A DNA stretch of 58,052 bases. Origin: an uncultured Porphyromonadaceae bacterium (GTDB lineage: Bacteria; Bacteroidota; Bacteroidia; Bacteroidales; Muribaculaceae). A model generated the notes under the pieces. The model did no database searches. It was not told the DNA's origin and worked only from the letters and a program-made list of their open reading frames with translations. Every line of letters starts with the position of its first letter. The stretch's first letter is position 1. The stretch is taken from contig CAMWID010000011.1 in assembly GCA_947174235.1 (NCBI GenBank), positions 1-58,052 of the forward strand. Direction: 5' to 3'. Positions 1-8,837 of the stretch are shown here, one piece after another. A program made the translations under genes and the position numbers.

Positions 1-127
1 AGTTGCCGCTTGACATAACCGGGTTGCCATGACTGTCAAGCACTGGCCTGAGCGATGACATCTCATTAAAATTGTCTTCTGCTGAGAGGATTGCCTCCCT
101 ATATTCTGAAATCAAAGGATACTCCAT
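1..127 (-). CDS. N-terminus of a kinase-like protein (partial, runs off the window)
   Basis: An open frame on the minus strand begins at an ATG at 125-127 and is still open at base 1, giving 42 codons. The visible start reads MEYPLISEYREAILSAEDNF and continues to a PVMSSGN segment. From memory, this resembles the start of Bacteroidales proteins whose next segment is a protein-kinase-like ATP-binding loop, sometimes followed by WG repeats. That recollection is not testable here because the catalytic part is outside the window. The frame overlaps the 3' end of the gene before it on the same strand by 29 bases, which suggests translational coupling. Evidence for coding is the overlap and the non-random protein; the function is a weak guess. 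Confidence 0.5.
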   Translation of the reverse strand, partial: MEYPLISEYREAILSAEDNFNEMSSLRPVLDSHGNPVMSSGN

Positions 128-398
128 ATATTGGCGTCATTATTTTTATGACAACGGTGCGGGGCGTGTCGCTTTTTCGCTCATTCGGGTCTTGGCGTAC
201 CTCTAAGGTCGATAAAGCAATAGCCCCACACCGGTTTTTTCGCTTTCCCTCATATATGGGTACGGCATACGGTGTGTTTCTTTTGCCTTTCTTCACCTTA
301 AATTCTAAACCGCCAAGTTTGAATGAGGAAGTACGGGCAATCAACACATGTTGTTTCTCGGATGCGAATTTAGCAAAAAAATCGGTATATGGAGCCAT
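99..398 (-). CDS. Small hypothetical protein upstream of the kinase-like gene
   Basis: A 99-residue basic protein starting MAPYTDFFAKFASEKQ and ending SFDFRI. I do not recognise the family. There is no signal peptide, membrane segment or known catalytic motif. The open frame extends further upstream to 608, but that part crosses the promoter of the divergent toxin-antitoxin pair and the 30-bp repeat, so the ATG at 398 is preferred. It overlaps the next minus-strand gene by 29 bases, as expected for a two-gene operon. No TAnnTTTG promoter was found just upstream. It could be a real accessory gene or a remnant. Confidence 0.4.
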   Translation of the reverse strand: MAPYTDFFAKFASEKQHVLIARTSSFKLGGLEFKVKKGKRNTPYAVPIYEGKRKNRCGAIALSTLEVRQDPNERKSDTPRTVVIKIMTPIYGVSFDFRI

Positions 399-469
399 CG
401 CTGTCGGTTTTTTTATTTGATTTTCTATAAATTTGGAGTGTAGGAGAGGGGGCTTCGTATTGTTATACC

Positions 470-499
470 GGCAGGGTAGGAATGGTAAATGATTTTTAT
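470..499 (+). repeat. 30-bp direct repeat, left copy
   Basis: The 30 bases, starting GGCAGGGTAGGAATGG and ending GATTTTTAT, recur without mismatch at 1370-1399, exactly 900 bp away. The bases immediately outside differ between the copies. Together they bracket the toxin-antitoxin-like pair. Confidence 0.9.
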
Positions 500-585
500 T
501 TGGAGTTGATTGATGAAGATCTATGAAAAGACATGTCAGATCAATGAAATTTTTTTCTAAATCTAAATAAGTCAGAAATTTGTTG

Positions 586-593
586 TATATTTG
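586..593 (+). promoter_or_regulatory. -7 promoter element of the toxin-antitoxin pair
   Basis: TATATTTG matches the Bacteroidetes -7 consensus TAnnTTTG and lies 29 bases before the antitoxin ATG. No good TTTG stands at the expected -33 distance, so only half of the promoter is supported. Confidence 0.5.
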
Positions 594-622
594 CATAGTA
601 TAAACCAAAACTAAAGCTTATC

Positions 623-793
623 ATGGCAAGACCAATCAAAGAAACACCTATTCTTACCGGTGCCGATTCCGATCGCTTTTTAGAAAGAATGCGGATGGTT
701 GAAAGCATGAGTAGGGAGCAACGTGCCGAAAATGGCCGTAAGCTTAAGGAAGCTGTGGAAGATGCCAGGAAGACAATCACCATTTGTATATAA
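623..793 (+). CDS. Putative antitoxin, 56 aa
   Basis: A short, charged protein, beginning MARPIKETPILTGADSDRF and followed by a helical, Glu/Arg-rich segment (about residues 18-50). I recall small Bacteroidales proteins starting KPIKETPxLxGxD/E...RF directly before GNAT genes. The stop codon is only 4 bases before the acetyltransferase start. A small gene tightly coupled to a GNAT of this type is the usual layout of acetyltransferase toxin-antitoxin modules. It does not look like a DUF1778 ribbon-helix-helix antitoxin, so it may be a different antitoxin class. The antitoxin role is inferred from context only. Confidence 0.65.
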   Translation: MARPIKETPILTGADSDRFLERMRMVESMSREQRAENGRKLKEAVEDARKTITICI

Positions 794-797
794 ATTA

Positions 798-1310
798 ATG
801 GAACTGGTTAGACTGACACCCGACAGCAATCTTTCAGGCTTTGACTGTGGCGATTCCGATTTAAATAACTTCCTTGTTGAAGACGCAAAATCGTTTCTTG
901 ACAAGCGTATTGCAAATTCCTTTATCTTACTAGATGAAGGTAGGCTTGTCGCATACTTTTGTATTTTAAATGATAAGATAAGTCGTCAGGAAGTTACGAA
1001 CAGCCAATGGAGAACAATAAAAAATAAATTTCCAGTTGGCAAGCAATTCAGCAGTTATCCGGCAATAAAGATCGGTCGGTTTGCCGTGTCTGTAGCATAT
1101 CGTCGTCAGAATATAGGCACCAAGTTAATGAATATCATAAAGGATATGTTAAATTCAGATAGAAATTATTCTGCTTTCAGGTTTATTACCGTCGATGCTT
1201 ATCTTTCTGCAATGTCATTCTACCAGAAAAATGGGTTTGTTGAACTGACTGAAAAAGACAGGAAAGACCATACCCGCCTTATGTTTTTCGATATGATGGA
1301 GTTGCCATAG
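798..1310 (+). CDS. GNAT-family acetyltransferase, probable toxin of a TA pair
   Basis: The 170-aa product is one GNAT domain. The acetyl-CoA pyrophosphate-binding loop is visible as RRQNIG after the strand KIGRFAVS, and the C-terminal motif FYQKNGF is present. In TacT-type toxins this fold acetylates the amino group of charged tRNAs; here the substrate is unknown. The ATG at 798 is preferred over an upstream in-frame ATG at 723 because 723 lies inside the antitoxin gene. It follows the 56-aa partner by 4 bases and probably shares its promoter. A terminator-like hairpin and the second 30-bp repeat follow. It could instead be an ordinary small-molecule or protein acetylase. Confidence 0.8.
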   Translation: MELVRLTPDSNLSGFDCGDSDLNNFLVEDAKSFLDKRIANSFILLDEGRLVAYFCILNDKISRQEVTNSQWRTIKNKFPVGKQFSSYPAIKIGRFAVSVAYRRQNIGTKLMNIIKDMLNSDRNYSAFRFITVDAYLSAMSFYQKNGFVELTEKDRKDHTRLMFFDMMELP

Positions 1311-1369
1311 ATCTGATATAAGGATAAATTTTACATATTTTTTTGCTGTGCTCAGTGTGAGGTGGTGAT

Positions 1370-1399
1370 GGCAGGGTAGGAATGGTAAATGATTTTTAT
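1370..1399 (+). repeat. 30-bp direct repeat, right copy
   Basis: A perfect copy of bases 470-499 in the same orientation. It lies 60 bases after the GNAT stop codon and just before the terminator hairpin at 1418-1465. Confidence 0.9.
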
Positions 1400-1417
1400 A
1401 GGGGTGGGGGATAAAAT

Positions 1418-1465
1418 ATATCGTGAGGGTGTTGACCTGATTCAAGGTCAACACCCTCACGATAT
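1418..1465. terminator. Bidirectional terminator between the GNAT gene and purT
   Basis: A perfect 21-bp stem (1418-1438 with 1445-1465) closes a 6-base loop. It sits between two convergent genes. Read on the minus strand it is followed by a T-rich stretch (ATTTTAT); on the plus strand it is followed by TTGTTT. Confidence 0.85.
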
Positions 1466-1500
1466 TGTTTCGATTGCCGGGGGTAATGGAGAGGGGAGGG

Positions 1501-2685
1501 CTACAGGACGTTTATTTTGAGGGCGTCGTATGCGCGGGAGGCTTTCGCGCGTGCCTCTTCCACTGTGGCTGCCGTGGCGAGGATCACTCCCATACGGCGA
1601 TGTCCGTGCACTTCGGGTTTGCCGAAGATACGTATCTGCACTCCCGGCTCTGAAAGAACCTGCTCAAGATTGTCAAATTCAACGCACTTGGAATCTCCTT
1701 CCACCACTATGGCACGCGATGCCGAAGGTTCGTAGAATCTTACTTCCGGCACCGGGAGTCCAAGCAAGGCGCGGGTGTGAAGTGCAAATTCGGAAAGGTC
1801 CTGGGAAATCATGGTGACCATACCGGTGTCGTGCGGACGCGGGGAAACCTCGCTGAAGATCACTTCATCCCCTTTCACGAAGAGTTCGACTCCGAATATG
1901 CCGTATCCTCCGAGGGCGTCGGTTATTTTCTTTGCTATCTCTTTTGCGGATTCGATAGCAGCGTTCGACATAGGCTGAGGCTGCCATGAATATCTGTAGT
2001 CACCGTCTTCCTGAATGTGTCCTACGGGTTCGCAGAATACGGTTCCCGACACGCTGCGCACAGTCAGCAATGTGATCTCGTAATCGAAATCTACAAATCC
2101 TTCTACGATGACCCTTCCGGCACCCGCCCTGCCTCCTTCCTGAGCCTCTTTCCATGCCGCCTCTACGCTGTCGGGGGTTCTGACCACGCTTTGGCCGTGT
2201 CCGGAGGAGCTCATCACGGGTTTTACCACACAAGGCATGCCGATCTCCGCTATCGCCTCTTCAAATTCCCTGAAGTCGGAAGCGAAGCGGTATGGAGATG
2301 TGGTGATGCCCAGGTCTTCAGCCGCGAGGCGGCGTATCCCTTCGCGGTTCATTGTGAGCCAAGCCGCGTTTGCGGCGGGAGTCACGTTGAATCCTTCTTT
2401 TTCAAGTTCGATAAGCACCGGAGTGGCGATCGCTTCTATTTCCGGAATTATGTGGTCGGGACGTTCCAGCTCGACTATCCGTCGCAATTCCTTGCCGTCG
2501 AGCATGTCGAACACGTGAGAGCGGTGTGCCACCTGCATGGCGGGCGCGCCGGGATATTTGTCGCAAGCCACGGTTTCGATACCGAGGCGCTGAAGTTCGA
2601 TAGCCACTTCTTTCCCGAGCTCTCCGCTCCCCAACAGAAGGGCTTTGCGCCCCTTTGCGGTCATGATGCTGCCTATTTTTGACAT
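1501..2685 (-). CDS. purT: Formate-dependent phosphoribosylglycinamide formyltransferase
   Basis: PurT makes formyl-GAR from GAR, formate and ATP, the folate-independent version of the third purine step. The 394-aa protein is full length and shows the ATP-grasp layout: an N-terminal nucleotide-binding segment with [11 protein letters not shown] (about residues 16-26), the central ATP-grasp region with [11 protein letters not shown] (about 157-167), and the metal-site segment [13 protein letters not shown] (about 281-293). The start is the ATG at 2685, 18 bases downstream of a clear promoter. It stands alone between the PUL and the TA pair, 45 kb from the main purine cluster, which also carries purN. 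The cell can therefore probably use either formate or formyl-folate at this step. Confidence 0.96.
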   Translation of the reverse strand: MSKIGSIMTAKGRKALLLGSGELGKEVAIELQRLGIETVACDKYPGAPAMQVAHRSHVFDMLDGKELRRIVELERPDHIIPEIEAIATPVLIELEKEGFNVTPAANAAWLTMNREGIRRLAAEDLGITTSPYRFASDFREFEEAIAEIGMPCVVKPVMSSSGHGQSVVRTPDSVEAAWKEAQEGGRAGAGRVIVEGFVDFDYEITLLTVRSVSGTVFCEPVGHIQEDGDYRYSWQPQPMSNAAIESAKEIAKKITDALGGYGIFGVELFVKGDEVIFSEVSPRPHDTGMVTMISQDLSEFALHTRALLGLPVPEVRFYEPSASRAIVVEGDSKCVEFDNLEQVLSEPGVQIRIFGKPEVHGHRRMGVILATAATVEEARAKASRAYDALKINVL

Positions 2686-2702
2686 TTTGTGATAATTTTG
2701 TG

Positions 2703-2733
2703 CAAAATTACAAAAAAATGTTGTCTGCGCAAA
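2703..2733 (-). promoter_or_regulatory. purT promoter
   Basis: On the minus strand TTTG (2733-2730), a 19-base spacer and TAATTTTG (2710-2703) match the Bacteroidetes -33/-7 consensus fully. Transcription would start near 2697, about 12 bases before the purT ATG. Confidence 0.8.
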
Positions 2734-2775
2734 ACTTCGTCGAGAGTCCTGAGCCTGTATGAAGAATATCCGGGA

Positions 2776-5271
2776 TTATTGCTTTTGTGTAGTCGGGATG
2801 GTGAGGGTCGTGGATTTGAGCAATGGCGATGACAATGTGATAGTGACGGCACCGTCTGTGTCCGTATCAGCGTGCTCTTCACGTCCTCCGTGCCGGTGCA
2901 TCCCTTTCCTGACCGGCGGAAGCCGTGTCGGATCGATCGAACGCACGTATGCCATCAGACTTCCCCTGAACACCCGCTGACGGTTGTCGCGATAGTTCCC
3001 CATATCTGAATTGTCACCCGATTCAAGAGCGATAAGTTCGGCAGGACCGGATACTCTGACCGACACTTCATTGTCGGCAAGTTTTACGGGAATCCCGTTC
3101 TCGTCGACAATATTGATCATGACATGCGCCACCTCTCCCGGAGATCCGAAAGATTCCCGGTCGGCATGAGCCTTGATCGCATACGGTCTTCCCGAAGTGG
3201 AGATCGCATACCGCGACTCAGCCGAACCGTCAGCCCCGATCCCCTCCGCAGAAAGTTCTCCCGGAGAGAAAGGTATGTCCCAGAAGATTATCCCTGTCGA
3301 ATCATCTTTATCCTTGAGCTGTCCGATCACATTGCCGTCAAGAAGGAGACGGGCTTTTGGAGAGTTGGTGTAACATACTACCCGGATTGTATCTCCGGGT
3401 TCATAATTCCAATTGTCCCAAGCATCTATCGACAGCCAGTTGCCACGATCCGGCTTCGGGTATGTGCCTATGTATGTGACAGGAGTGTCGCTCCATAGAG
3501 AGGCGCGGAACATTCCACGTGGTTTCGGATCCCCTTTGAAGTCAAGCAGTCCGGTATAGAGCCCTCTTGACGGCCATGCTCCGGACTCGCCGAGGTAGTC
3601 TATTCCGGTCCATATAAACTGACCGAAAATGAAATCCTTGTCTCTTACCGCTTTCCATGCGTCGTAATCAGAGCGGTTCTCGCTGCCGTAGATCACGCGG
3701 TCAGGATATGTCTTATGGTCGAGGTCATAGCGGTCTTCCGTATAATTGTATCCCACCACATCCACCGCTTCCGGATAGGCTGTCTGATTCGACATCACCA
3801 CGCCGGCGAGCGCTCCGGTGGTAGGGCGAGAGGTATCGATCCCTTTCACCACTTTAGCAAGGCGTTTCGCGATCTCCCCGATGCGCATCGCGTCCGGGGC
3901 TTCAGGGTTATAGCCTCCATACATCGGCTGGGAGATGGCTGAATTGTTTCCGTCGAGCACCGGGTGGGAATACGGATCGTTGGGATAGTCCACTTCGTTG
4001 CCTATGCTCCAGAGGAAGACGGAAGGATGGTTGCGGTCACGGCGCACCATATCAGCGACATCACGGTCTATCCATTCCTCGAAGAAATCATATGACCCGT
4101 CAAAACCCGGCTCACCCTTGTTCCATCCTTTTATCCATTTGCGTTTCGGAAATTCCCATTCGTCGCTCGCCTCGTCCATGACAAGGAGCCCGAGACGGTC
4201 GGCGAGGTCATAGACAGCGGGTGCCTGAGGGTTGTGGCTCATGCGCAGCGCATTGACGCCAAGCGCTTTCAGATTGCGCAGACGGCGTTCCCATGCCTCT
4301 TCCGGCACTACGGCTCCGAGCGCTCCGGCATCATGATGTATGCAGACTCCTTTCACTTTCATATTCTTACCGTTGAGGGCAAATCCGGTATCAGGATTGA
4401 AATCAAGAGTACGGATGCCGACAGGAATATCGGAAGAGTCGATCACTTTCCCATTTTCAGACAATTCTGTGCGCAGAGTGTAAAGATAGGGAGATTCAAG
4501 GCTCCACAAACTGACATCCGGTACGGTCATTGTCAGCAAATTGTCTGCGGATGCCTTTTTTCGTGCCGATGCCACAGTCTTTCCCTCCGCGTTTATTATA
4601 GACGTTCTCACTTCCATCCCTTTTTCAGGGTTTTCGATAGAGACGCTTGTCTTGACGGAGGCTTTTTTCCCTTTTACGGCAGTTGTCTCGAATCCCACTC
4701 CCCATTGCGAGATATGCGATGCCGGAGCCTCAACGAGATATACATCGCGATATATTCCCGATCCGGTGTAATATCTGGAATCGGCATAGCGGCTATGGTC
4801 TACGCGCACAGATATGACATTGTCTCCTTCTTTAAGATAGGGTGTAAGGTCGTACATGAATGATGCATAACCGTTGGGACGGTGTCCCAAAAGGTGTCCG
4901 TTGATGTAGACGTCGCTACGGTTGTAGACCCCTTCGAAATAAAGATAGGTCTTGTCGCCGGATTCAGACGTGGTATGGTTAAAATGTTTACGATACCATC
5001 CGATTCCACCGGGAAGGTATCCTGTGCCGCTTGCGAGATCGGGAGAATATGTCCCTTCTATGCTCCAGTCGTGGGGAAGAGAAAGATGGCGCCATGTAGA
5101 GTCGGCATATTCCGGCTGAGATGCCTCTTTTACATCATTGAGATTGAAAAGCCATCCTTCATTAAATTTTTCTGGTTTGCCGAAGCTGACTTGTGCCTGC
5201 ATACCGGCACAAGAAAGACAAAGAGCCGCGCCTAAGGCGGCTCTTTGAATATTGATGATGAATCTGTTCAT
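2776..5271 (-). CDS. Glycoside hydrolase family 2, beta-galactosidase-like, exported
   Basis: An 831-aa exported enzyme, signal peptide about residues 1-26 ending MQAQ. It has the GH2 order: jelly-roll sugar-binding domain (to about 200), immunoglobulin-like domain, then the (alpha/beta)8 barrel from about 300. The catalytic pair is visible: acid/base Glu426 in SIGNEVD and nucleophile Glu531 in YGSENRS. A C-terminal domain follows, with no anchor seen. GH2 enzymes release beta-galactose, beta-glucuronate or beta-mannose; the exact sugar cannot be read from sequence alone. It starts 14 bases after the GH30 stop codon, so the two enzymes are co-transcribed and likely act in sequence, GH30 on the chain and GH2 on the oligosaccharides in the periplasm. 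Confidence 0.92.
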   Translation of the reverse strand: MNRFIINIQRAALGAALCLSCAGMQAQVSFGKPEKFNEGWLFNLNDVKEASQPEYADSTWRHLSLPHDWSIEGTYSPDLASGTGYLPGGIGWYRKHFNHTTSESGDKTYLYFEGVYNRSDVYINGHLLGHRPNGYASFMYDLTPYLKEGDNVISVRVDHSRYADSRYYTGSGIYRDVYLVEAPASHISQWGVGFETTAVKGKKASVKTSVSIENPEKGMEVRTSIINAEGKTVASARKKASADNLLTMTVPDVSLWSLESPYLYTLRTELSENGKVIDSSDIPVGIRTLDFNPDTGFALNGKNMKVKGVCIHHDAGALGAVVPEEAWERRLRNLKALGVNALRMSHNPQAPAVYDLADRLGLLVMDEASDEWEFPKRKWIKGWNKGEPGFDGSYDFFEEWIDRDVADMVRRDRNHPSVFLWSIGNEVDYPNDPYSHPVLDGNNSAISQPMYGGYNPEAPDAMRIGEIAKRLAKVVKGIDTSRPTTGALAGVVMSNQTAYPEAVDVVGYNYTEDRYDLDHKTYPDRVIYGSENRSDYDAWKAVRDKDFIFGQFIWTGIDYLGESGAWPSRGLYTGLLDFKGDPKPRGMFRASLWSDTPVTYIGTYPKPDRGNWLSIDAWDNWNYEPGDTIRVVCYTNSPKARLLLDGNVIGQLKDKDDSTGIIFWDIPFSPGELSAEGIGADGSAESRYAISTSGRPYAIKAHADRESFGSPGEVAHVMINIVDENGIPVKLADNEVSVRVSGPAELIALESGDNSDMGNYRDNRQRVFRGSLMAYVRSIDPTRLPPVRKGMHRHGGREEHADTDTDGAVTITLSSPLLKSTTLTIPTTQKQ

Positions 5272-5285
5272 GGGGGTATGTGGAA

Positions 5286-6941
5286 TTAAAAATTGTAGAC
5301 CACGGTTGTCACGCTCGCAGGATCGATGAAGATTTTATCGTTCAGATTAAACCGTTCCTGCTTGAGTTGTTTTGTAGCGGTTGTGGTATATGTGAATGCT
5401 GACTTTGTACCTTCGGGAGTCGCCATGTCAAGACTGACACCGCGTTCCTTATCATAGTTAGTCAGCACGATCACGAGTCGGCTGTTGTCGGGTGATATGT
5501 ATGCCGTGCCGAAGAAATCTTTCGACTCATCGAGGGTGAGACCGACACGTCTATAGCCCGGACGTATGAAGAGGCTGTAATTGCCGAGCACCCACAGGTT
5601 GGGGGTTGCCTTGACATTTCCTTCCGCTGTGAAGTCGTTGCTGTATTCGCCGCCCGCCGGAGTGGTCTTTATCAGTTCAAACCGGTTTTTCTGTCCCCAG
5701 CGTTCCACCGACATCGCCGTCCAGTAGCTCCATGAGGAACACCCTGCGACAGTGATGTCGTTGTGGATGATGCGCGACATATATTGCGCTATATCAAATT
5801 CGCTGACCTGATCGTATGTGCCTCCCAGTTCGGACGGTTCCTTGTCGAGCATAGACCATTCCGTCTGCCATACCTTTATCCCTTTGGCGTCTGCCGCATT
5901 TTTAACACGTGAACGTACGGTTCGCATGGTGTTCCAGTTGTCGAATGTCCAGTAGCTGTGTCCTGCGATAGCTTTTTCAATATGAGGAAGATCGCCCACA
6001 TACGATTCTGAAGATGGATCGAAAAAAGCATTGATAGTGTTCTCGCGGCTGTTGTTTCCGCCATAGGTATATTCCCAGGAGGCGGCTTCCCCGATCAGAA
6101 TGGATGTGGAAAGATTGCGTTTCCCGAGAGCGTCGTCAAGTTCGCGGGCGAGTCGCGCCACTTCAGAGTTCTGCCATCCGGAACCTTCCTGAGCGTTTCC
6201 TTCCCAATTGTATTGCGGTTCGTTGACGGGAGAGATATGAGAGATATTGTAACCTTCTGCAATGAAGTGCTCCGCCACCTGCGCCATATAGTCGGCATAA
6301 AGTCCGTAGCAGTCATCCTTCAGGTTCGAATATGCGCCTTCGTCGGAACGTCCCTGTCCGTTTTTTGTGTATTGCACGAGCGGAGAGTTGCTGAACAGCA
6401 CGAATTTTTCCACTTTATTGTTTTTTGCCTGCTGCATGAAATATCTCTGTCCGGCACACTTGTTCCAATCGTAGCTGCCTGAAGCTGAAAGGTAGCTTTC
6501 GGCGCGGTTGTTGGCGTTGTCATCATTTATTCCCGATGCCGCCCCGATTTCGTCAGTGCCGGCACCAAGGTTTACTCTCCACATCGAAAGCCCGATTCCC
6601 TGTGGTTGTCCGTCGGAAGATATGTTTTGCGAAAAAAGCCAGCGAGCAATCTGAAGGCGGTTGCTGCTCCAATACTGACCGATTTTATTCGGGAGCCAGC
6701 AGTCGGATGCTCCGAACCCTTCCATCTCCTGATAGGTGGTTGCCGGGTCTACAGATACTTTGCGTGTGTTTAGGGTGAATGACGGAGAGGGCGACACCAC
6801 ATCGTCATCCTCTCCGGGAACCGGGGCAGGGGAGGGATCCTCTCCGGCAGGGCGTTTTGTAGATTCCCCCGGATTGTCAGACCCGCAGGCAAGAAGAGAA
6901 AGGGCAAGCGACCCGCAAAGAAAATATTTTGTCAGTTTCAT
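5286..6941 (-). CDS. Glycoside hydrolase family 30 lipoprotein, possible endo-beta-1,6-galactanase
   Basis: A 551-aa lipoprotein: signal peptide with lipobox LSLLAC (Cys at residue 19), an acidic Pro-rich linker, then a GH30 barrel from about residue 60 (MEGFGASDCW) and a C-terminal beta-domain. Acid/base Glu241 lies in SPVNEPQ and nucleophile Glu361 in WQTEWSM. The segment FVLFSNSPLVQYTKNG is what I would expect from GH30 galactanase-type members rather than glucosylceramidases; this subfamily call is tentative. An acidic stretch after the lipid cysteine (around EDPSP and GEDDD) fits surface export. It is likely the surface endo-enzyme of the PUL. A strong terminator separates it from susD upstream, so it may be expressed less than SusCD. 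Confidence 0.9.
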   Translation of the reverse strand: MKLTKYFLCGSLALSLLACGSDNPGESTKRPAGEDPSPAPVPGEDDDVVSPSPSFTLNTRKVSVDPATTYQEMEGFGASDCWLPNKIGQYWSSNRLQIARWLFSQNISSDGQPQGIGLSMWRVNLGAGTDEIGAASGINDDNANNRAESYLSASGSYDWNKCAGQRYFMQQAKNNKVEKFVLFSNSPLVQYTKNGQGRSDEGAYSNLKDDCYGLYADYMAQVAEHFIAEGYNISHISPVNEPQYNWEGNAQEGSGWQNSEVARLARELDDALGKRNLSTSILIGEAASWEYTYGGNNSRENTINAFFDPSSESYVGDLPHIEKAIAGHSYWTFDNWNTMRTVRSRVKNAADAKGIKVWQTEWSMLDKEPSELGGTYDQVSEFDIAQYMSRIIHNDITVAGCSSWSYWTAMSVERWGQKNRFELIKTTPAGGEYSNDFTAEGNVKATPNLWVLGNYSLFIRPGYRRVGLTLDESKDFFGTAYISPDNSRLVIVLTNYDKERGVSLDMATPEGTKSAFTYTTTATKQLKQERFNLNDKIFIDPASVTTVVYNF

Positions 6942-7000
6942 GAATTATTGTTTTTAAAGATTTTTTCGGGACAAGGATCCCGAGAGCTTTTATGCCGGTT

Positions 7001-7041
7001 AAAAAAAGGGGGCATGTCGGCTCTGTCGTCGGCATGCCCCC
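7001..7041 (-). terminator. Terminator after susD, inside the PUL
   Basis: On the minus strand a 9-bp GC-rich stem (7041-7033 with 7016-7008) is followed directly by seven T. It lies between susD and the GH30 gene, which share a strand. Read-through would set the ratio of transporter to enzymes. Confidence 0.8.
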
Positions 7042-7111
7042 GGTTAACTTAACTACAATTTTACCTTAAGATTATTTTTGTTAAGAAAAATTCCGGATTT
7101 TACCTTTCTGA

Positions 7112-8788
7112 TCACCAGCCGGGATTCTGTTTGATAGCCCCGTTGGAGTGCTGTATCTCATATAGAGGTATCGGATAAAGGAGGTCGCGGTTTTCCTGGA
7201 AACGGTATCCCTTGTTGCTTGGCTCACCCTGGTTCCACGCCTCATACATATCGGCGTTGTCTCCGGTGTTGTATTTCACGAAAGATCCGTTTGGTCCAAA
7301 TACGTTGCACATCATTTTCTTGCCGTTTTCGCAATCCCAACGACGAAGGTCGTAAAGGCGGCATTGCTCATGAGCGAGCTCGAGCCTTCTTTCAGCCCTT
7401 ACGGCGTCGCGGAGGGCTGTCCCTGTGGAAGTGACGGGAGCCAGTCCGACACGGTTGCGCACCTGGTTGAGCGCGTTCTGTGCGTTGGCGTTGTCTCCGG
7501 TCTCGGCGCATGCCTCGGCATACATGAGGAGCACGTCGGCATATCGGAGCACACGGTGGTTCAACGGGATTTTGTCGATATTATAGATTTCCGGACGGTC
7601 TTCGAGAGGGAGAAAATACTTGCGTATGATTCTCGCAGACTTATGCTGGGCGGGATCGATGATATAGGTGGAATAATAAGTGTCGTCAGTCCAGCCGAAA
7701 TCTTCCTTATATCCTACAAACTTCTGGTCAGTGATCTTGCAAAGAGATGTATTGTTTTCGATAAAACGGTTAAACTCGTTCTCTCCCGCGATTTCGGTGC
7801 AGGCGGTCTTGATTATAGTCCAGCGCAGACGTTCGGTATCGCCGGCAGCAATAAACGCGTTTTCAAGATCGGAAGTGGGTTGCCCCCAGCTCCATCCGTC
7901 TCCCACGCCGTTGCGGCATCCGGTTACAACGGCGAGGCATCCGCCGGTGGCATACTGGTCGCCGTTATACATTTGCTGCACCTCAAAGAGAGATTCCTTG
8001 CTATTGTTGTATTTCACGCTCCAGACATCGCCGAAGTTTGGAAGTAGCTCATATTCACCTTCGTCGATGATGGTTTTCAGAGTGGCTTTAGCCTCTTCCC
8101 ATTTCCCTTGATAAAGCTGTGCTTTACCGAGGATGCCGAGAGCGGCGCCTCTTGTGGCGCGTCCCATATCTGTTGCAGCATACTGACTGCGCTGAGGCAG
8201 CGCTGAGGCAGCCGCCTTGAGTTCGGACTCTATCCATTCGTAGCATTCAGCTTCAGTAGAACGCTCGATTCCGTCGACTGATTTTGCATATTCAAGCACC
8301 ATAGGCACGCCTCCGAAATTGCGCACGAGATCGAAATAGAAGAAAGCACGCAAAAACTGTACTTCGGCTACACGTTGTGCACGGAGAGTTTCATCCATCG
8401 GAGCGTTCGGTATGCGCTCCATGCCGAGGTTGCAGGAAGCTATGCCTTGATAGCGTGCGCCCCAGAAGTTCTGGAGGATGCCGCTGTTCTGACCGTTGGG
8501 CATGAAGTGGGTTATGTCTTGATAACCGTCGTCCTGGGTTGTGTTGCCGTCCCAGAGGTCGTCGGTAGTCATGTCGCTCATGAGCCATGTATTATATATC
8601 TGCCACCATCCGCCACCTTTGGCGATCTGGAAATAGCATCCGCCCACGTAAGAGTCAACCTCCTCCTGACTCTGGAAATAAGTGTCGAGGTTCTCGGTGC
8701 CGCGAATGTCTTCAGTCAGGAAGTCGTTGCAAGAGGAGAGCGAAGACATCCCGGCGATAACTGCGAGAGAATATATTATTTTTTTCAT
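7112..8788 (-). CDS. SusD-like starch-binding-family outer membrane lipoprotein (first PUL)
   Basis: SusD-type lipoproteins sit over the SusC channel and capture glycans at the cell surface. The 558-aa protein begins MKKIIYSLAVIAG and has lipobox SSLSSC with the lipidated Cys at residue 20. The NDFLTED start of the mature protein, the TPR-like helical region and the C-terminal DLRRWD and LLYPIPLYEI segments are classic SusD features. An in-frame ATG 33 bases upstream was rejected because it would put charged residues before the signal peptide. It follows susC by 49 bases. Which glycan it binds cannot be read from sequence. Confidence 0.95.
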   Translation of the reverse strand: MKKIIYSLAVIAGMSSLSSCNDFLTEDIRGTENLDTYFQSQEEVDSYVGGCYFQIAKGGGWWQIYNTWLMSDMTTDDLWDGNTTQDDGYQDITHFMPNGQNSGILQNFWGARYQGIASCNLGMERIPNAPMDETLRAQRVAEVQFLRAFFYFDLVRNFGGVPMVLEYAKSVDGIERSTEAECYEWIESELKAAASALPQRSQYAATDMGRATRGAALGILGKAQLYQGKWEEAKATLKTIIDEGEYELLPNFGDVWSVKYNNSKESLFEVQQMYNGDQYATGGCLAVVTGCRNGVGDGWSWGQPTSDLENAFIAAGDTERLRWTIIKTACTEIAGENEFNRFIENNTSLCKITDQKFVGYKEDFGWTDDTYYSTYIIDPAQHKSARIIRKYFLPLEDRPEIYNIDKIPLNHRVLRYADVLLMYAEACAETGDNANAQNALNQVRNRVGLAPVTSTGTALRDAVRAERRLELAHEQCRLYDLRRWDCENGKKMMCNVFGPNGSFVKYNTGDNADMYEAWNQGEPSNKGYRFQENRDLLYPIPLYEIQHSNGAIKQNPGW

Positions 8789-8837
8789 TTTATTTTTCTG
8801 TTTAGGTTCTTTAATTACCAATTGATGTGATTGTTAA

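Noticed and set aside
2017..2682. 221-codon plus-strand frame over purT
   Set aside because: Shadow of PurT, with no promoter or conserved motif of its own.
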